Source: Vandiemenella viatica
Taxonomy: Eukaryota > Arthropoda > Insecta > Orthoptera > Morabidae
Direction: 5' to 3'
NCBI GenBank assembly: GCA_031002005.1
Contig: JARYHS010008074.1
Coordinates: 11,974,924 to 12,038,923 of the forward strand
DNA: 64,000 nt
Numbering within the stretch: position 1 is the stretch's first letter; each line of letters opens with the position of its first letter. The notes below the pieces were generated by a model. The model made no database searches. It had not been told where the DNA came from and saw only the letters and a list, made by a program, of their open reading frames with translations. This document shows positions 12,484 through 22,939 of this stretch, piece after piece. The translations under genes were made by a program, and so were the position numbers.

Positions 12484-12630
12484 TCAGTTGACGGTGAGCT
12501 GGCGCAGTAGCACGTCGATGTTGTGCTTGCCCGTGACGTGCGTGGGTGCGCCGTGGCCTGGACGGCCCCACAGCCCGCACCACGTCTCCTGGTGGCGCCG
12601 GCTGCTCTCCAGCTCCTGCTGGCGGGCCAC
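12484..12630 (-). CDS. host gene, terminal coding exon (WGRPG-motif protein)
   Basis: This is the last of eight coding exons of one minus-strand gene. A TTGCAG acceptor precedes it, it opens in phase 0 with VARQQELESSRRHQETW, and it ends with LLRQLTVN and TGA at 12484-12486. It encodes 48 residues and carries the second clear WGRPGxGAP motif (WGRPGHGAP). The assembled 312-residue product is hydrophilic and rich in Arg, Gln and Glu, with no membrane segment. The repeated W-G-R-P-G-x-G-A-P phrase beside charged, helix-prone stretches recalls proteins such as CSPP1 of centrosomes and spindle poles. That link is a weak impression from memory, so I leave the symbol empty. The high GC content (about 65%) stands out against the AT-rich introns. 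Confidence 0.8.
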   Translation of the reverse strand: MARQQELESSRRHQETWCGLWGRPGHGAPTHVTGKHNIDVLLRQLTVN

Positions 12631-12894
12631 CTGCAACACATGCCGTACGATACAACTAATCAAAACAGTTAATCACATTAACCATTCTATAATAAAATTT
12701 GAAATGGGAAACTAGCTATTTTTTGATAGTCTATAGAAAACACAATCAGTTATAGAGGGTACGGACACAAAGGACACAGGTAGTCTGCCAGCGCGAACCT
12801 GCACCGGCAGGCGGAAAGAATGTTTCCTTGTTATCAAATGGGCGCGTTCACAATAGCGGCAGCTACCTGCTTGCGGGTGCTTGTAACCCGCGCT

Positions 12895-12937
12895 AGCCTG
12901 CCCACCGGAATGAACAGATCATTCCGGTGGGCAGGCT
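12895..12937. repeat. perfect 19-bp GC-rich hairpin
   Basis: AGCCTGCCCACCGGAATGA at 12895-12913 pairs perfectly with its complement at 12919-12937 around a 5-base loop (acaga). It lies in the left subterminal part of the Harbinger-type element. Elements of this kind often carry subterminal palindromes. Transcribed, it would be a very stable stem. Confidence 0.75.
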
Positions 12938-13376
12938 GGCGCTGGTTCTGCGGAAACAAGGATGCTGAAATATTAACTTCTGCCCTATTTGATTAGTTCC
13001 CGACATGGGACAAGAATGATAAGTTGTACAGCAACAGAAATATCGTCGAAAGATGCTGTAAGGAAATAAGTTTTGAAATTAAAGAAGGCGGTACATGAAA
13101 TAATTTTTATTTGATTTTCCAAGAGTCATATTCTGTTTCGTTGAATTCAATTATGTACTGTAAAGGATTATATGAAAAATATGATACATAAATATTTTTT
13201 GACTTTTCACTGCATTAGATAGTCGTCCTACCGCTTTTTGTTATAGTTTGTAGGTTTTTTTTAAATACAAAACTTAGTTAAATTATTCTCAAAGCCTTCT
13301 CTCTCAATAACTGTATTGTGTAAAACAAACATACATTTTATAATACTGTCAACCAATTTTACGTCTGTTTCAAACG

Positions 13377-13712
13377 CTATTTTGAAAACAAAATTCTAAA
13401 AGCACATTTTACTCTTTCCCTCACTCGAGATAAACATTTATTAAAGCATAGTTCCTCAAGCTTCAAACCATGTCCACCAAAAAGTTTCAAAAAATTAGCG
13501 AGAATGGGATATGCTTCACCTTCCAAAATCAAAACTGGAGCTTTCACATGAGACCCAGGAAAAACATCAGGTTCTGGAATATTGATTTGTTCATTGTACA
13601 GGCAGTGGTAAAAATCTCCAGGTTTGAAAGTACCTCTATCGCTCTTTTTACCATAATCTCCAATTTCAACTGATATAAATCCATGATTAGTATCGATAAT
13701 ACCTTGCAGCAA
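13377..13712 (-). pseudogene. Harbinger (HARBI1-like) DDE transposase fragment
   Basis: The frame encodes the C-terminal part of a PIF/Harbinger nuclease. It starts with GIIDTNHGFISVEIGDYGK and SDRGTFK (the usual 'G...Ds.if' segment). It continues with VKAPVLILEGEAYPILANF, the place of 'ylvgDeaFpL'; here the expected aspartate is Glu, which would harm catalysis. The end is LSRVRERVKCAFRILFSK, matching 'lSraR..VE.aFG.L' with Glu and Gly replaced. These family proteins act with a Myb-like partner to cut and join the element ends. The N-terminal half is missing or scrambled, so this copy is inactive. Confidence 0.75.
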
Positions 13713-13746
13713 AAACGAATAAAATTGTTTATTAACTGTTAATAAA

Positions 13747-13842
13747 TAACACCAATGTAACTGTTTCTGTATTATTTAATGCCGTACGCGTTTCGCCTCT
13801 CATCGAGGAATCATCAGCGGCGAATTATTTACATTGGTGTTA
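13747..13842 (-). repeat. 14-bp inverted repeat enclosing the ribozyme motif
   Basis: TAACACCAATGTAA at 13747-13760 and its exact complement at 13829-13842 bracket the hammerhead-like core. In RNA from the minus strand they would extend helix I of the ribozyme beyond an internal loop. Confidence 0.7.
13781..13821 (-). ncRNA. hammerhead ribozyme-like motif (Penelope type)
   Basis: On the minus strand the sequence has GCCG, then CTGATGA, then a CCTC/GAGG hairpin, then GAAA, then C-GC-GT, then A, then CGGC. This is the order of a hammerhead: helix I GCCG/CGGC, the conserved CUGAUGA, helix II, GAAA, a very short helix III (AC/GU) and the cleavage-site nucleotide A. A short helix III of this kind is known for hammerheads of Penelope-like elements. 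The helix II base shows mispaired bases next to the core. Outer 14-bp arms extend helix I. Cleavage activity is not established. Confidence 0.6.
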
Positions 13843-14101
13843 TCAGATTCGTAGCCATACATCTTGCTTTTTCCCCAAAGCATGTTCCCGCTAAAGCCAT
13901 TTGTCTTAAATGCTGCCAGTTAAATCCTATAATTACAAATATGTTGATACCAACAATTAAGGTGTCTCGTAATTGAGTTATATATTAATAAATAATGAAA
14001 TATTTAATTATCTAATACCTTGTAGTAAAGTAATAAGTACTTAATTTTTGTGTATATATTTATTTAATTAGTATAACTTTACTCGTCTGATAGTAATGAC
14101 A

Positions 14102-14330
14102 CCGAGCGTGGTGGGTGAACGGTTAGCGTTCTGGCCTCGCATTCGGGAGGACGCGGGTTCGAATCCCCGTCCGGGCATCCAGATTTGGGTTTTCCATCGC
14201 TTCCCAAATCACTCCAGGCGGATGCCGGGATGCTTCCTTCAAAAACGCCATGGCCGAATTCCTTCCCGTTCCTTGTCCCCAGTCCCTTCCCGCCTATAAT
14301 GACTTAAGCAGTCGACGAGACGTAAAGCCA
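14102..14330 (+). mobile_element. SINE family A, full-length copy
   Basis: This is a tRNA-derived SINE of about 230 bp. Its head has 'gagcgtggtgggtgaacgg' (A-box region) and the B box GGGTTCGAATCCCC at 14155-14168, so internal pol III promotion is expected. The body reads 'tgggttttccat', 'ccgggatgcttcc' and 'ccgaattccttccc', and the end is 'cgtaaagccata' followed by T/A-rich sequence. Other copies are at 1690, 17443, 45023, 47551, 48130, 54771 and 55333. This copy sits inside the Harbinger-type element, so it is younger than that insertion. Confidence 0.85.
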
Positions 14331-14935
14331 TATTTTTTTAGAAAGTAGTAATTACCAATTTCTCTTGTGGAAATATAGGCTGGCGATCCTTGTTACACCA
14401 GGTTTTCGTTAAACAATGTTCCAGTTAACATAAAATGAAGTAAAAGGTTCAAAAATCATTCTAGTATGCTGAAAATATCTTTGTTCACATTTCTTCAGCT
14501 CATTAAACAAATGATGATATTCACCTAAACTTTCACTACCACAATTTATTGCATGAATACCAATTCTTTTCTTTCATAATTTGTCCATGAGAAAAACTTC
14601 TCCTTTGATGAGTTCGACGTCTTACTGGCAACTGGCTGCTTTACCTGCTTTCTGTGTGTTCGCACCGGCGGAAGAGCGCCGGCAGCCGGTACGCAGGATA
14701 CCTGCGTCCTTTGTGTTTGTACCCTTATGGAATCACTCATTTCTCTATCGGTAATAAAATAACTCCTAAACCCTTTTAACGATTACCGATATAACAAACT
14801 TCAGCTCGACTTAATGTAAAATTTGGAGAAAAATATTGGGATGTAAAATAATTGTAGATAATTTAGTGGCGGGTTGAATGAAAATTTTTTCACCAAATAA
14901 TCTTCGCAGGTATCAGATTAAAGCTGACAAATTTA

Positions 14936-15420
14936 ATTGCTACGGAGTGCACCCTCCGGTGGCAGTTTTTCACTTTCTTGTACCTGCCTACTTTTGCCCT
15001 CCACGAATCTCAACCTTAAATAGTTTAAGTGATTTTACTCAATTATTATTTATCATTTCTCTTTATAATTTAACCAAATCCCTGACTCCTTTACATACGA
15101 AAGAAAATATTCCCACACCCCTGTGCCTACAATCGGTGCCTGAAAGTGGTCGTGATCATCTTGTCCCTTCCATGCACTTCTCTTAATTCTTCCACCAATA
15201 TCTTTCCACGCCTTATCACCACCTTGCACATTCCCATGAATCTCCTCACCCTCCTCCTACCTTTCAATGAATCCAATTGCAGTTCTCTTATCATATCAGT
15301 TACTGCGGCAGTTTCCAGATACAAGTCTAGCAGCCGTACTTTGCACTTCTTCCAACTCCAGTATTTGATACCATATTCAAAAATTCTGTGTTACTTGGCA
15401 ATCCTTTTCAAGCCCAAGAG
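14936..15420 (-). pseudogene. CR1-like LINE 3' portion
   Basis: On the minus strand it encodes pieces matching the copy at 18985-20037: a VTDMIRELQLDSLKGRRRVRRFMGM block, then a K.LVEELREVHGRDK stretch and FRHRL. It ends with the shared 3' sequence 'gccaccggagggtg...gcaattaaatt'. Stops and a frame change interrupt it. Sharing both the protein tail and the AATTAAATT-type terminus with the other copy shows they are one family. Confidence 0.8.
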
Positions 15421-15927
15421 AAGTGAAAGGATACTCAGGATATCGAAAATTAACCTAGTTGCAGGTGCGGCCATGACACGTCTGTATAAATACTATAAAA
15501 TCATGCTTTAAAATAAAACATATTTGCAGGACTTTCTAAATTAATTTTAGGATTATCACATTAGAACAAGATATTTTCTAAAGAAAATTCAATGGCAGAA
15601 TAATAATGAAGATTTCGAGAAATAGTGAACAACCATCTTATTAGATCCATGCAAAGCCTCATATTAAACTTTTTGTCAAAAGATCCTAATAAACATTTTA
15701 CAAGTGTTACCGCCATTACTAATCATTAAAAGCAGAGAATTGGGCAGCACCGTTGTCTGCAAGCAGTGTAAGCCATTAAGTCCGTAAAGATATGAGACTT
15801 AAGGAGGGTTGAGTGTTGAAACTATCTCCGTATGAATTTTATCAGACTGAAGGAAACTATAGGGTCTCAGAGGTTACTGTGTACAGTATGATTTGAGTAA
15901 ACCGTACGTGGTGCTTAGTGCATTGAC

Positions 15928-16108
15928 CAGTGCTGTATCTGGGGGGCTCCGGCGGCAAATTCGTGTGGCGGGCGACCTTATTCACCAGCCCTACTGATGC
16001 TCACGAGCGACAGCAACATTACGTGTGAAAGGGCGGCGAAATTCGTGTAACAATTTCAAGTTTTTGCCCCAGCTTGGAAAATTCGTAGATCCGTCACTGT
16101 CAATGATT
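15928..16108. mobile_element. short MITE with inverted ends
   Basis: The left end (ccagtgctgtatctgg) and the right end read inverted (acagtgacggatctac) are imperfect inverted repeats of hAT type, and CATTGAC-like bases extend the symmetry outward. The element is only about 180 bp. No clear 8-bp duplication is left. Confidence 0.4.
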
Positions 16109-17080
16109 AACAAGATGTTTTTGACAGAGGTTACTTAATTTACAAAGAAACTACCCGACTGATTTTTCTTAAATTTTGTGGGGGTGTAGTATACTTAAAG
16201 TGTAAGAGCTAGAGGATTTTAAAAAACTGACCCCAAATGTTTTAGAGATTCGACTTGCATTTATATAGCTAATGGTAACGTGGCATTAAAGTCACCATGG
16301 TCTCGCTGTTAGAGTTACGGTTTGATAAGTGAGCTTTTCTTAACAAACCAGAAAGTCCGATCAAGAAACATTTTAAACAAATATTTGTAACAAAAATCGC
16401 GGATGGAATATTCCAACCCTAACAGAATTTATCTACTTGACTAAGTAGTTTGCCCATTTTTATCGACAAATGAAGTATTTCAATAGGAAAGAATGAATTA
16501 CCGTCAATTGTATTAAGCAAGATCCCCTTACGTTTGAAGAAAGAAGGAAAAACAACATCAACGCAAAAATTGAGAGACATTAAGTGTTATATTTTAATGA
16601 CAGTATATACGAAATGAAACGTATCACAAAAACAAAGAAAAAAAAATCTGTCACCCCAACGTTTGTGGTCTTCTTGGTTGGCCTTACAATTAAATCGGTG
16701 TACGAAAATAGAGTTTCGGTTTCTTAAAACATAATAATTTATTGCATATTTCTGTTTCATCAAATTTTTTTGAAGCTGTAACTTTAATGATTTTTTCAAT
16801 TTTTTTCAGTCAGCTTACTTGACATTCTATTTTATAATCGTGATTATGAGTAGAATTAATGATAGTGAAGTCACAATTCGTACTGCCACAACCAACTGTT
16901 TTCTAGTTAAATATTTGCTGATAATTAACGAAGTAATTCACTACTGCTCATCGTGCTTTTAAACGCATTCAGGAGGTTGATAACAAAATAACTTGTTTTG
17001 TTTCATATCTTCCATTTTACTAACATATTAGATAATGAATAGAAATACAAATCCATATTTGGCACAGTTTGTTGGTTTGT
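16109..17080. other. intron sequence without recognised features
   Basis: AT-rich intron of the host gene between the MITE and exon 17090-17177. No family signature or repeat pair was seen. Confidence 0.4.
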
Positions 17081-17089
17081 AAATCTTAC

Positions 17090-17177
17090 CTGTGTGCGTT
17101 GTTGCTTGTCCTTCACCTGTTTCGACAGTTCCTGGATATATTCAGACCCTGATTTCAGCCACGAGCGTGGAGTAGCA
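17090..17177 (-). CDS. host gene, penultimate coding exon
   Basis: The acceptor is TTTCAG and the donor is CAG|GTAAGA. It begins with one base that completes a Thr codon from exon 20072-20184 and then reads ATPRSWLKSGSEYIQELSK and QVKDKQQRTQ, ending in phase 0. The stretch EYIQELSKQVKDKQQRTQ continues into VARQQELESSRRHQE of the next exon, giving a charged, probably helical segment of about 35 residues. The phase match with both neighbours is the main evidence that it is real coding sequence. Confidence 0.85.
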
Positions 17178-17442
17178 CTGAAACGAAACACGAATATTTC
17201 GTGTATAAAACACAAATTTACTCTGATCAACATCTGATGATTATCCTTGATAATTGTTAGTAACAATGGAAAGAAAATTTATATCGTGAGAGAATATTTT
17301 TTAATCGGATGATCATTTATTTTGGAAATGACATCTGATTCAGCTAATGTTATTAAGAATTTCAACTTAGCTTTACTAATTTACGTTCTTCTGCTTATGT
17401 TGAAACTGGGATAAGATTCAGATACTAATCAATTATGTTTAA

Positions 17443-17512
17443 GTCCCAGATTTGGAATGGCCGGAGGGGGATTTGAAACCGCGTCCTTTCGAATGCGAGG
17501 CCATTTTAGGTG
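17443..17512 (-). mobile_element. SINE family A fragment
   Basis: About 70 bp matching the 'cctcgcattcg..aggacgcgg' and B-box portion of family A, read on the minus strand. Both ends are missing. Confidence 0.55.
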
Positions 17513-17723
17513 TCTTCCGTCCAGTGTACATAATTTTACTATATTGACAACAACATTACAATGAAATTTCAGTTTCTCTTTTTTAATTATAATGTATTTG
17601 CGCGTTGCTGTCGCCATTTGTAATAAGCGCCCGCCCCTTATTTTATCTTTAGATTTAGAATACTTTTCTTACCACCTTTCATATCTGTCAAATTCAAACT
17701 TAAATACTAATTATACCAGGGTT

Positions 17724-17951
17724 TTTCTTTGCTGTCGTCAGTCTTTCGACTGGTTTGATGCAATCCTCCATCCTTTCCTATCCTGTGCTAACCTCTTCAT
17801 TTCTACATACCCCTTACAAGCCACGTCCTCAATTATCTGCTTCATATATTCCAATCTCTGTCTTCCTCTACAGTTCTTACCTTCGACTGTTCCTTCCACT
17901 AACAAATTAACCAATCCAGAATGTCTCAAAATATGACCTACCAGTCTGTTT
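17724..17951 (-). pseudogene. RTE-like LINE 3' end
   Basis: On the minus strand it encodes RHSGLVNLLVEGTVEGKNC and RGRQRLEYMKQIIED, ending with IASNQSKD and a stop, followed by 'gacgacagcaaag'. This is the same 3' terminus as the copies ending at 9165 and 52741. It is severely 5' truncated (about 228 bp), typical of incomplete target-primed reverse transcription. Confidence 0.85.
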
Positions 17952-18960
17952 CATGAAACATAGACGGCTATGGTAGCGGACAACTAAGAAACTCTTGTGT
18001 CGGACACTAACAGGTACAGTAAAAGAACTCAGTAGCTACTGACATACATGTGATAAGAGCATTAGTTTGCTAACAAATGCGACACCAAGAATATGATTGT
18101 TGGGGTCATATAAATGCCAGAGTTATAAAATTCTCTGAAGTGTTATCAGCATATATTAACCATTATGATATAAAGTTATTGAAAAATGCGTTAAACTCAA
18201 CAAGTAATTAAATTATGCAACAAATATAAAAGAAGATGACATGAAATTCACATTATGGAAACTATCACATCTGATCTGAAGGCAAAAGTCATGCACGAGG
18301 GAGGTATATTAAACAAATATAATGGAAAAGTCAAAGCGAAAATACTTTAATTAATTTTAAGCAGTAATTTACTATACATCACTATACGTTTGACATTTCT
18401 TTACACAGTAAGTCTTTTTTCTTTTATATAGTTGGAAGCTATGCTGTGATTTATTACAGAAAAGACTGTAATAAAAAAAAATTACATAAATGTACATTAG
18501 AAACGTGTAATTTAAAAAAGACAGTTGGTGTGGTGAGCTTTTTTTAGTTGTGGTACAGCAGTAGTAGAGAAAGTATTTAAACTGGACGAAACTCATATTT
18601 CAGTAAAATAAACAGTTTAGCTTGTTGTCGCCATAAGCTTTGTGTTGCCAGCTCAATAAATACATTATACTACATTCTGATTAACTTTATACGGACGTGT
18701 CTCTGTGTGCATAATATAGATATATGTACGCTAAGCAAATGCTTAATAAGGTGGTGATCTTCACATGAAATATCTAATACACGAAAATCAATAATATTCT
18801 CCGCTATTTATGGTTTGTGTGGATAAGGTGCAGAAAAGAGAGAAAATTTCAATTTTAATCCTTGATCAAAGCGAACTTACATGGAAAATGTAGGTTATTT
18901 TTCAATATTGATTAGTGAGAGCACACAAAGAGTTGTGTAGTACCTAACCCAAATAGGAAG
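17952..18960. other. intron sequence without recognised features
   Basis: AT-rich host intron. No coding signature and no paired repeat was recognised. Confidence 0.4.
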
Positions 18961-18984
18961 GCCTAATCCTAAAGTCAAAATAGA

Positions 18985-20037
18985 AAACAGAAAGTTAGGG
19001 TAGGAACTGTGGTATCAAAATAAGTGGAAGTAAAAATGGGTGTGCCACAGGGTAGCGTATTGGGACAATTGCTATTAATTATTCTAATGAATAATTGTGT
19101 TGATTGTTTACCATCTGAAATTAGATTCTTTGCAGATGACATAATGCTGTATAAAAGAATCAAAACTTTAGAGGATTGTTAACAGTTGCAGGGTGATCTG
19201 GACATGATATCTAATTGGGTTGGTAAACATGGAATGAAGATAAATGCAAAGAAGAGTCAGCTTATTAGATACACAACTAAAAAACAAAAGGTTAATTATG
19301 AATATAAGGTGGGGAAAGAATTGCTTGCTGAAGGCTTGAAATGTAAATATCTTGGAATTACTTTTGATAACAAACTTAACTGGGTAGGACACATAGGACA
19401 GGTGGTAGGAAATGGTTTCAAAGTTCTGCACTTGTTGGAGAGAGTGATGAGGGGATGTACGAGAGAAGTCAAGGAATTGGGTTACAAAACTTTGGTCAGA
19501 CCAATTCTTGAATATGGTAGTGTAGTATGGGACCCTGGTTTTACGTATCAAATACAGGAGTTGGAGAGAGTGCAAAAAAGGGCTACTAGATTTGTTTCTG
19601 GAAATTATCGCAGAATGCAATCAGTGACGGATATGATAAAGGAGCTGGAATAGGATTCATTGCAAGACAGGAGGAGGATGAGGAGGGTCATGGGAGTGTA
19701 CAGGGCATATACTGGCGATGAGGCATGGAAAGATATTGCAATAGGTATGAAAAGTAGTGCATGGAAGGGAAAAGATGACCATGACCACAAGATGGCACTC
19801 GATTTCAGGCACAAGGGTGTGGAAAGATTCTCTTTTTTAGGTAAGGGTGTCAGGGATTGGAATGAGTTACCAAGAGAAATGATGAATAATTTACCGAAAA
19901 CTTTGAAAGAATTTAAAGATAAAATTTGTAGAGGGCAAATGTAGGTAGGTGCAGGATAGGGGGAAGATGGGTGTGTAAGGAAATTGCCACCGGAGCCTGT
20001 GCTCCATTGCAATTAAATTAAATTAAATTAAATTAAA
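18985..20037 (+). pseudogene. CR1-like LINE, 5' truncated, with AATTA-repeat tail
   Basis: The reading begins near the VRVGTVVSK-like block and then shows the RT motif GVPQGSVLG at about 19037 and FFADDIMLYK with the catalytic DD at about 19129. It continues into LQGDLDMISNWVGKHGMKIN, then the thumb-like KCKYLGITFDNKLNWVGHI, then LVRPILEYGSVVWDPGF and RVQKRATRFVSGNYRRM. The last block is DWNELPREMMNNLPKTLKEF. Only two stops (about 19182 and 19651) break it, so it is fairly young. The 3' end is 'gccaccggagcctgtgctcc' followed by AATTA repeats, and no poly-A is present. The N-terminal endonuclease is missing. It lies in the host intron, antisense to the host gene, 35 bp from exon 20072-20184. 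Confidence 0.88.
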
Positions 20038-20071
20038 CTTTAGTTGTGTGGCTGATTTCTGTTGTACTTAC

Positions 20072-20184
20072 GTGGCGGGCTCCGGGCGCACTCTGGTGAC
20101 GTCAGTGGAGGTCAGAGCGTGGCTGGCCGTCCGCCTGCTGCGGGAGGCGGCTAGCAGGGGCACCAACTCCACGCCGCCCGACTC
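20072..20184 (-). CDS. host gene, internal coding exon
   Basis: The acceptor is TTGCAG and the donor is CCAC|GTAAGT. It opens in phase 0 with ESGGVELVPLLAASRSRR, continues TASHALTSTDVTRVRPEPA, and ends with two bases of a Thr codon. The Ser/Arg/Thr-rich composition suggests a flexible linker between the Asn/Ser-rich exon upstream and the charged segment downstream. A CRE-like TGACGTCA occurs inside it, probably by chance. Confidence 0.85.
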
Positions 20185-20292
20185 CTGCAACACCGACACT
20201 GCGCGGAGGTTTCTCATTTAACCAGTGTGGTTGGTATACAGTGTAGTGATTAGCAGTCGTGCACCACCACTTCTACCCGGGCGACAAAGTCG

Positions 20293-21610
20293 TTAAGGCT
20301 GGCCGTCCAGTGGACGCGTATTCGCGCGAAAAATGATAGTGCGAATACAGGCGAAGACGTCGCGTCCACTGAAAGCAGATTAGCGCGACTCTGTCGCCAG
20401 TTATCCGTTGTATCTCGCAACCCTTCCATTTCTTCTTGATGTCGGTGAATATGGCAAAATAAAATAGAACAATAATTCCTTAATATATATTTTTAATTAA
20501 GAAAATGAACGTAAATTTCTTTGTTTAGACCCTAGATCGGCAAAATTTCCATCCTCACATCTTATCGTTGGCGGCTCGGTCTACTTAGAAAAAACCGGTG
20601 TAAAGTAATGACAAGAATTTTTTTTAATTGGTTTGAGGAAAACATATGCACGTAACTTCAATAGGACTCGTTACCAATAGCTGATTCTTATTTTTATCAA
20701 CTCAAAACAGAAATCATCTATATATATATATCTTGAAAGTATTATGGTACACGTAAAAATAGTTTTATGTTAAGAGAAAAATAATTGCTTGAAAATGGGA
20801 CACAAAAATTGTAATTTGAAAGGGCGGCTGAAATAATTACCAGCTAAATTCGAGTAAACTAGTGCCCTTAAATAAACTAGTTGAAATGAACTACTCTGTA
20901 AATAAGCTTTATTAATTGAAGGTGTTTTGTCCGTAATATTTTGCCATATGTTAAGTAGTTTTGTAATTTTGCCGAAACGACAGCAAACATAAGCTTAATA
21001 TATAACACTTTACGCACTGTTATGTACCAAAGAATAGTCGCCATTAATTATAATCCGCATAATAAATTGAATCTGTATTTGAGAGAGAAGCGAAGAAAGT
21101 GATTGCAAATTGAAATAATTGTTTCATGAATGTGTTTTGATGGATGAAAATGGTTTAAATCTACTGAATGGATGTTGTGATTGTATTAAAAGCAACAGAG
21201 TGCATGGAATATTAGAAGACTGTAATTAAAATTGTTTTGCGGGCCATAGTGTTTAGAATGAGATTTAGAAGGGTTTGGTTTCGTAAATATGTTGTTATGT
21301 GCTTGTATGTAGTTTCATTTAAAAACGTTTCCTAATGATTTTAAGTAATTTTGTGCAGGTTTTAATTGTTTTGTACGATTAGTATTGCTTCCGTGATTGT
21401 TGGAGGTTAAAAAAGGTCTGTCGGCGCCTTTACATCCACAGTATCCATCGCGTGCGATCAAATCCAAACAATTTTGGATCTCGTCGCCCTGGCGTATATT
21501 ACCACAACTCAAACACTCACAATACACGGAGTCACATAACGTTCCCTGTGTTTGGATTGGAGCGATCAGTTCGCGCGTATACAGGCGTACTCCCGCGACG
21601 GCCATCTTAA
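20293..21610. mobile_element. candidate DNA element flanked by TTAA
   Basis: TTAA at 20293-20296 is followed by 'ggctggccgtccagtgg'. At the other end 'gacggccatc' is followed by TTAA at 21607-21610, giving imperfect inverted ends (tggccgtc shared). The left subterminal region holds an inverted pair around 'gcgaatac'. TTAA targets suggest piggyBac-like behaviour, while the GC-rich ends look more like Harbinger. No transposase was recognised. Confidence 0.35.
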
Positions 21611-22935
21611 GACGCGTACACACTAAGCAAATCACGACCAGCGAATGGTAACTAACCGCTTCGCTGGCAGAGATAGTGATCAAGTCATCAAAGATATAAG
21701 TCTACTCGGTGTATATGTGATACCGTTATCAAACAATTATAACTAAAATGGAACTACAACACAAGCAACTAAATCACTGTAGCATTTTTGCTATAAAGGA
21801 ACATAGTCCTTAGATTCGCTGATAACGCTGCCATTTTTAATGGGTTAACACTATCAAAGATAATTCTTTAGCCGAGTTTCAATACGTCGTGACAGAAGAA
21901 TTCGAGGAGTTTCCATTCACGACTTCAGAGAAATTTTGTGCAAAGGGAATTACTATGAAGCTTTTCAATGACGTTTAGGTGATTGTAAGGGATTTTTATT
22001 TAAAACTTTGGAAATTTGGAGTTTGCTAAAATCTCTATGATGTAAGGTTAGTAGCTGTTTTTGTTTATATATATAAAATGGCGATAAAACCTAATTAAAG
22101 CTCTAACCCCATAACAATCTCAGGAGGTGGTGATGTGAACAGGTTTCGTCGTCAATTATTTAGCATCTCCTCCACATTTTCTTGACTAGTTCTTGCTTAT
22201 ACTGAAAGTGTCAAGAGAAATCCCAAAACTGTATTGAGATGTTGACAGAAACCCTGCAAGAACACAAATTAACACGATATTAGATTCTTTTAACACACAA
22301 ACAAGAATGTACATTAGATATAAATAAATACCAAGACTTGATTCGGAATTATACACAACGAATATGCGTAAAAAGAAGTTCCGGTTCCATTTATCAAAAG
22401 ACAGAATACAAAAAAGTAGGTCGTAATATGCTTTGACAAGGTTTGACCTGTAAGATTTGTTGGTTAATGCATGACAGCCGGTAATAAATGAAATTGACGA
22501 ATATCTAATTCAACTGTCGCAGAAGTAACTCCTGAGAGTGATTTCAGTATGTTTGTGGTACTTGTCTTCTATCTTCTCAAGACATTATGGTCATCCTATA
22601 AATTCTAGTAGAGAGTTATTTCATAATAGTCAATAATAATTTTAACAAACCTACACTAACCTGCTGTGTTGCTATTCTATTAAAAGAAATGAAACAGCTA
22701 TGATTTATTGCATATGGTTTGTAGTTATGTGTTTTTCTACGTACAGAAATAAAACCCTGGTAGACAAAATAATAATAATAATAATAATAAAAAGTTACCC
22801 ATTTAGTTCTCCCAATGTATTCGTGATTTTCCAGTGTGAACATATCGTACCATATTCATCTTTATTTTTAACAGACTTAAAAGAGGAGGTTTTCAATTTT
22901 CTGTGTGTTTTCTTTGTGTATACTCAATGATATCT
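21611..22935. other. intron sequence with a short AAT microsatellite
   Basis: No gene was recognised. An (AAT)n run of about seven units lies at 22768-22790. Confidence 0.45.
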
Positions 22936-22939
22936 TCGC

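Larger units (their letters stand above)
12756..14725. mobile_element. PIF/Harbinger-type DNA transposon, degraded
   Basis: The left end (agggtacggacacaaagg) and the right end read inverted (agggtacaaacacaaagg) form imperfect terminal inverted repeats. They continue into GC-rich subterminal blocks that contain CACCGGCAGGCGG-like and CCGCCGGTGCG-like sequences. The element carries a Harbinger-like transposase fragment on the minus strand at 13377-13712, a family A SINE at 14102-14330 and a hammerhead-like motif at 13781-13821. No clean 3-bp target duplication could be assigned. It lies in the last intron of the host gene. Confidence 0.65.

Noticed and set aside
21315..21683. 122-residue minus-strand open frame rich in cysteine
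   Set aside because: No domain recognised and it overlaps the right end of a TIR-like element. A chance frame is more likely.
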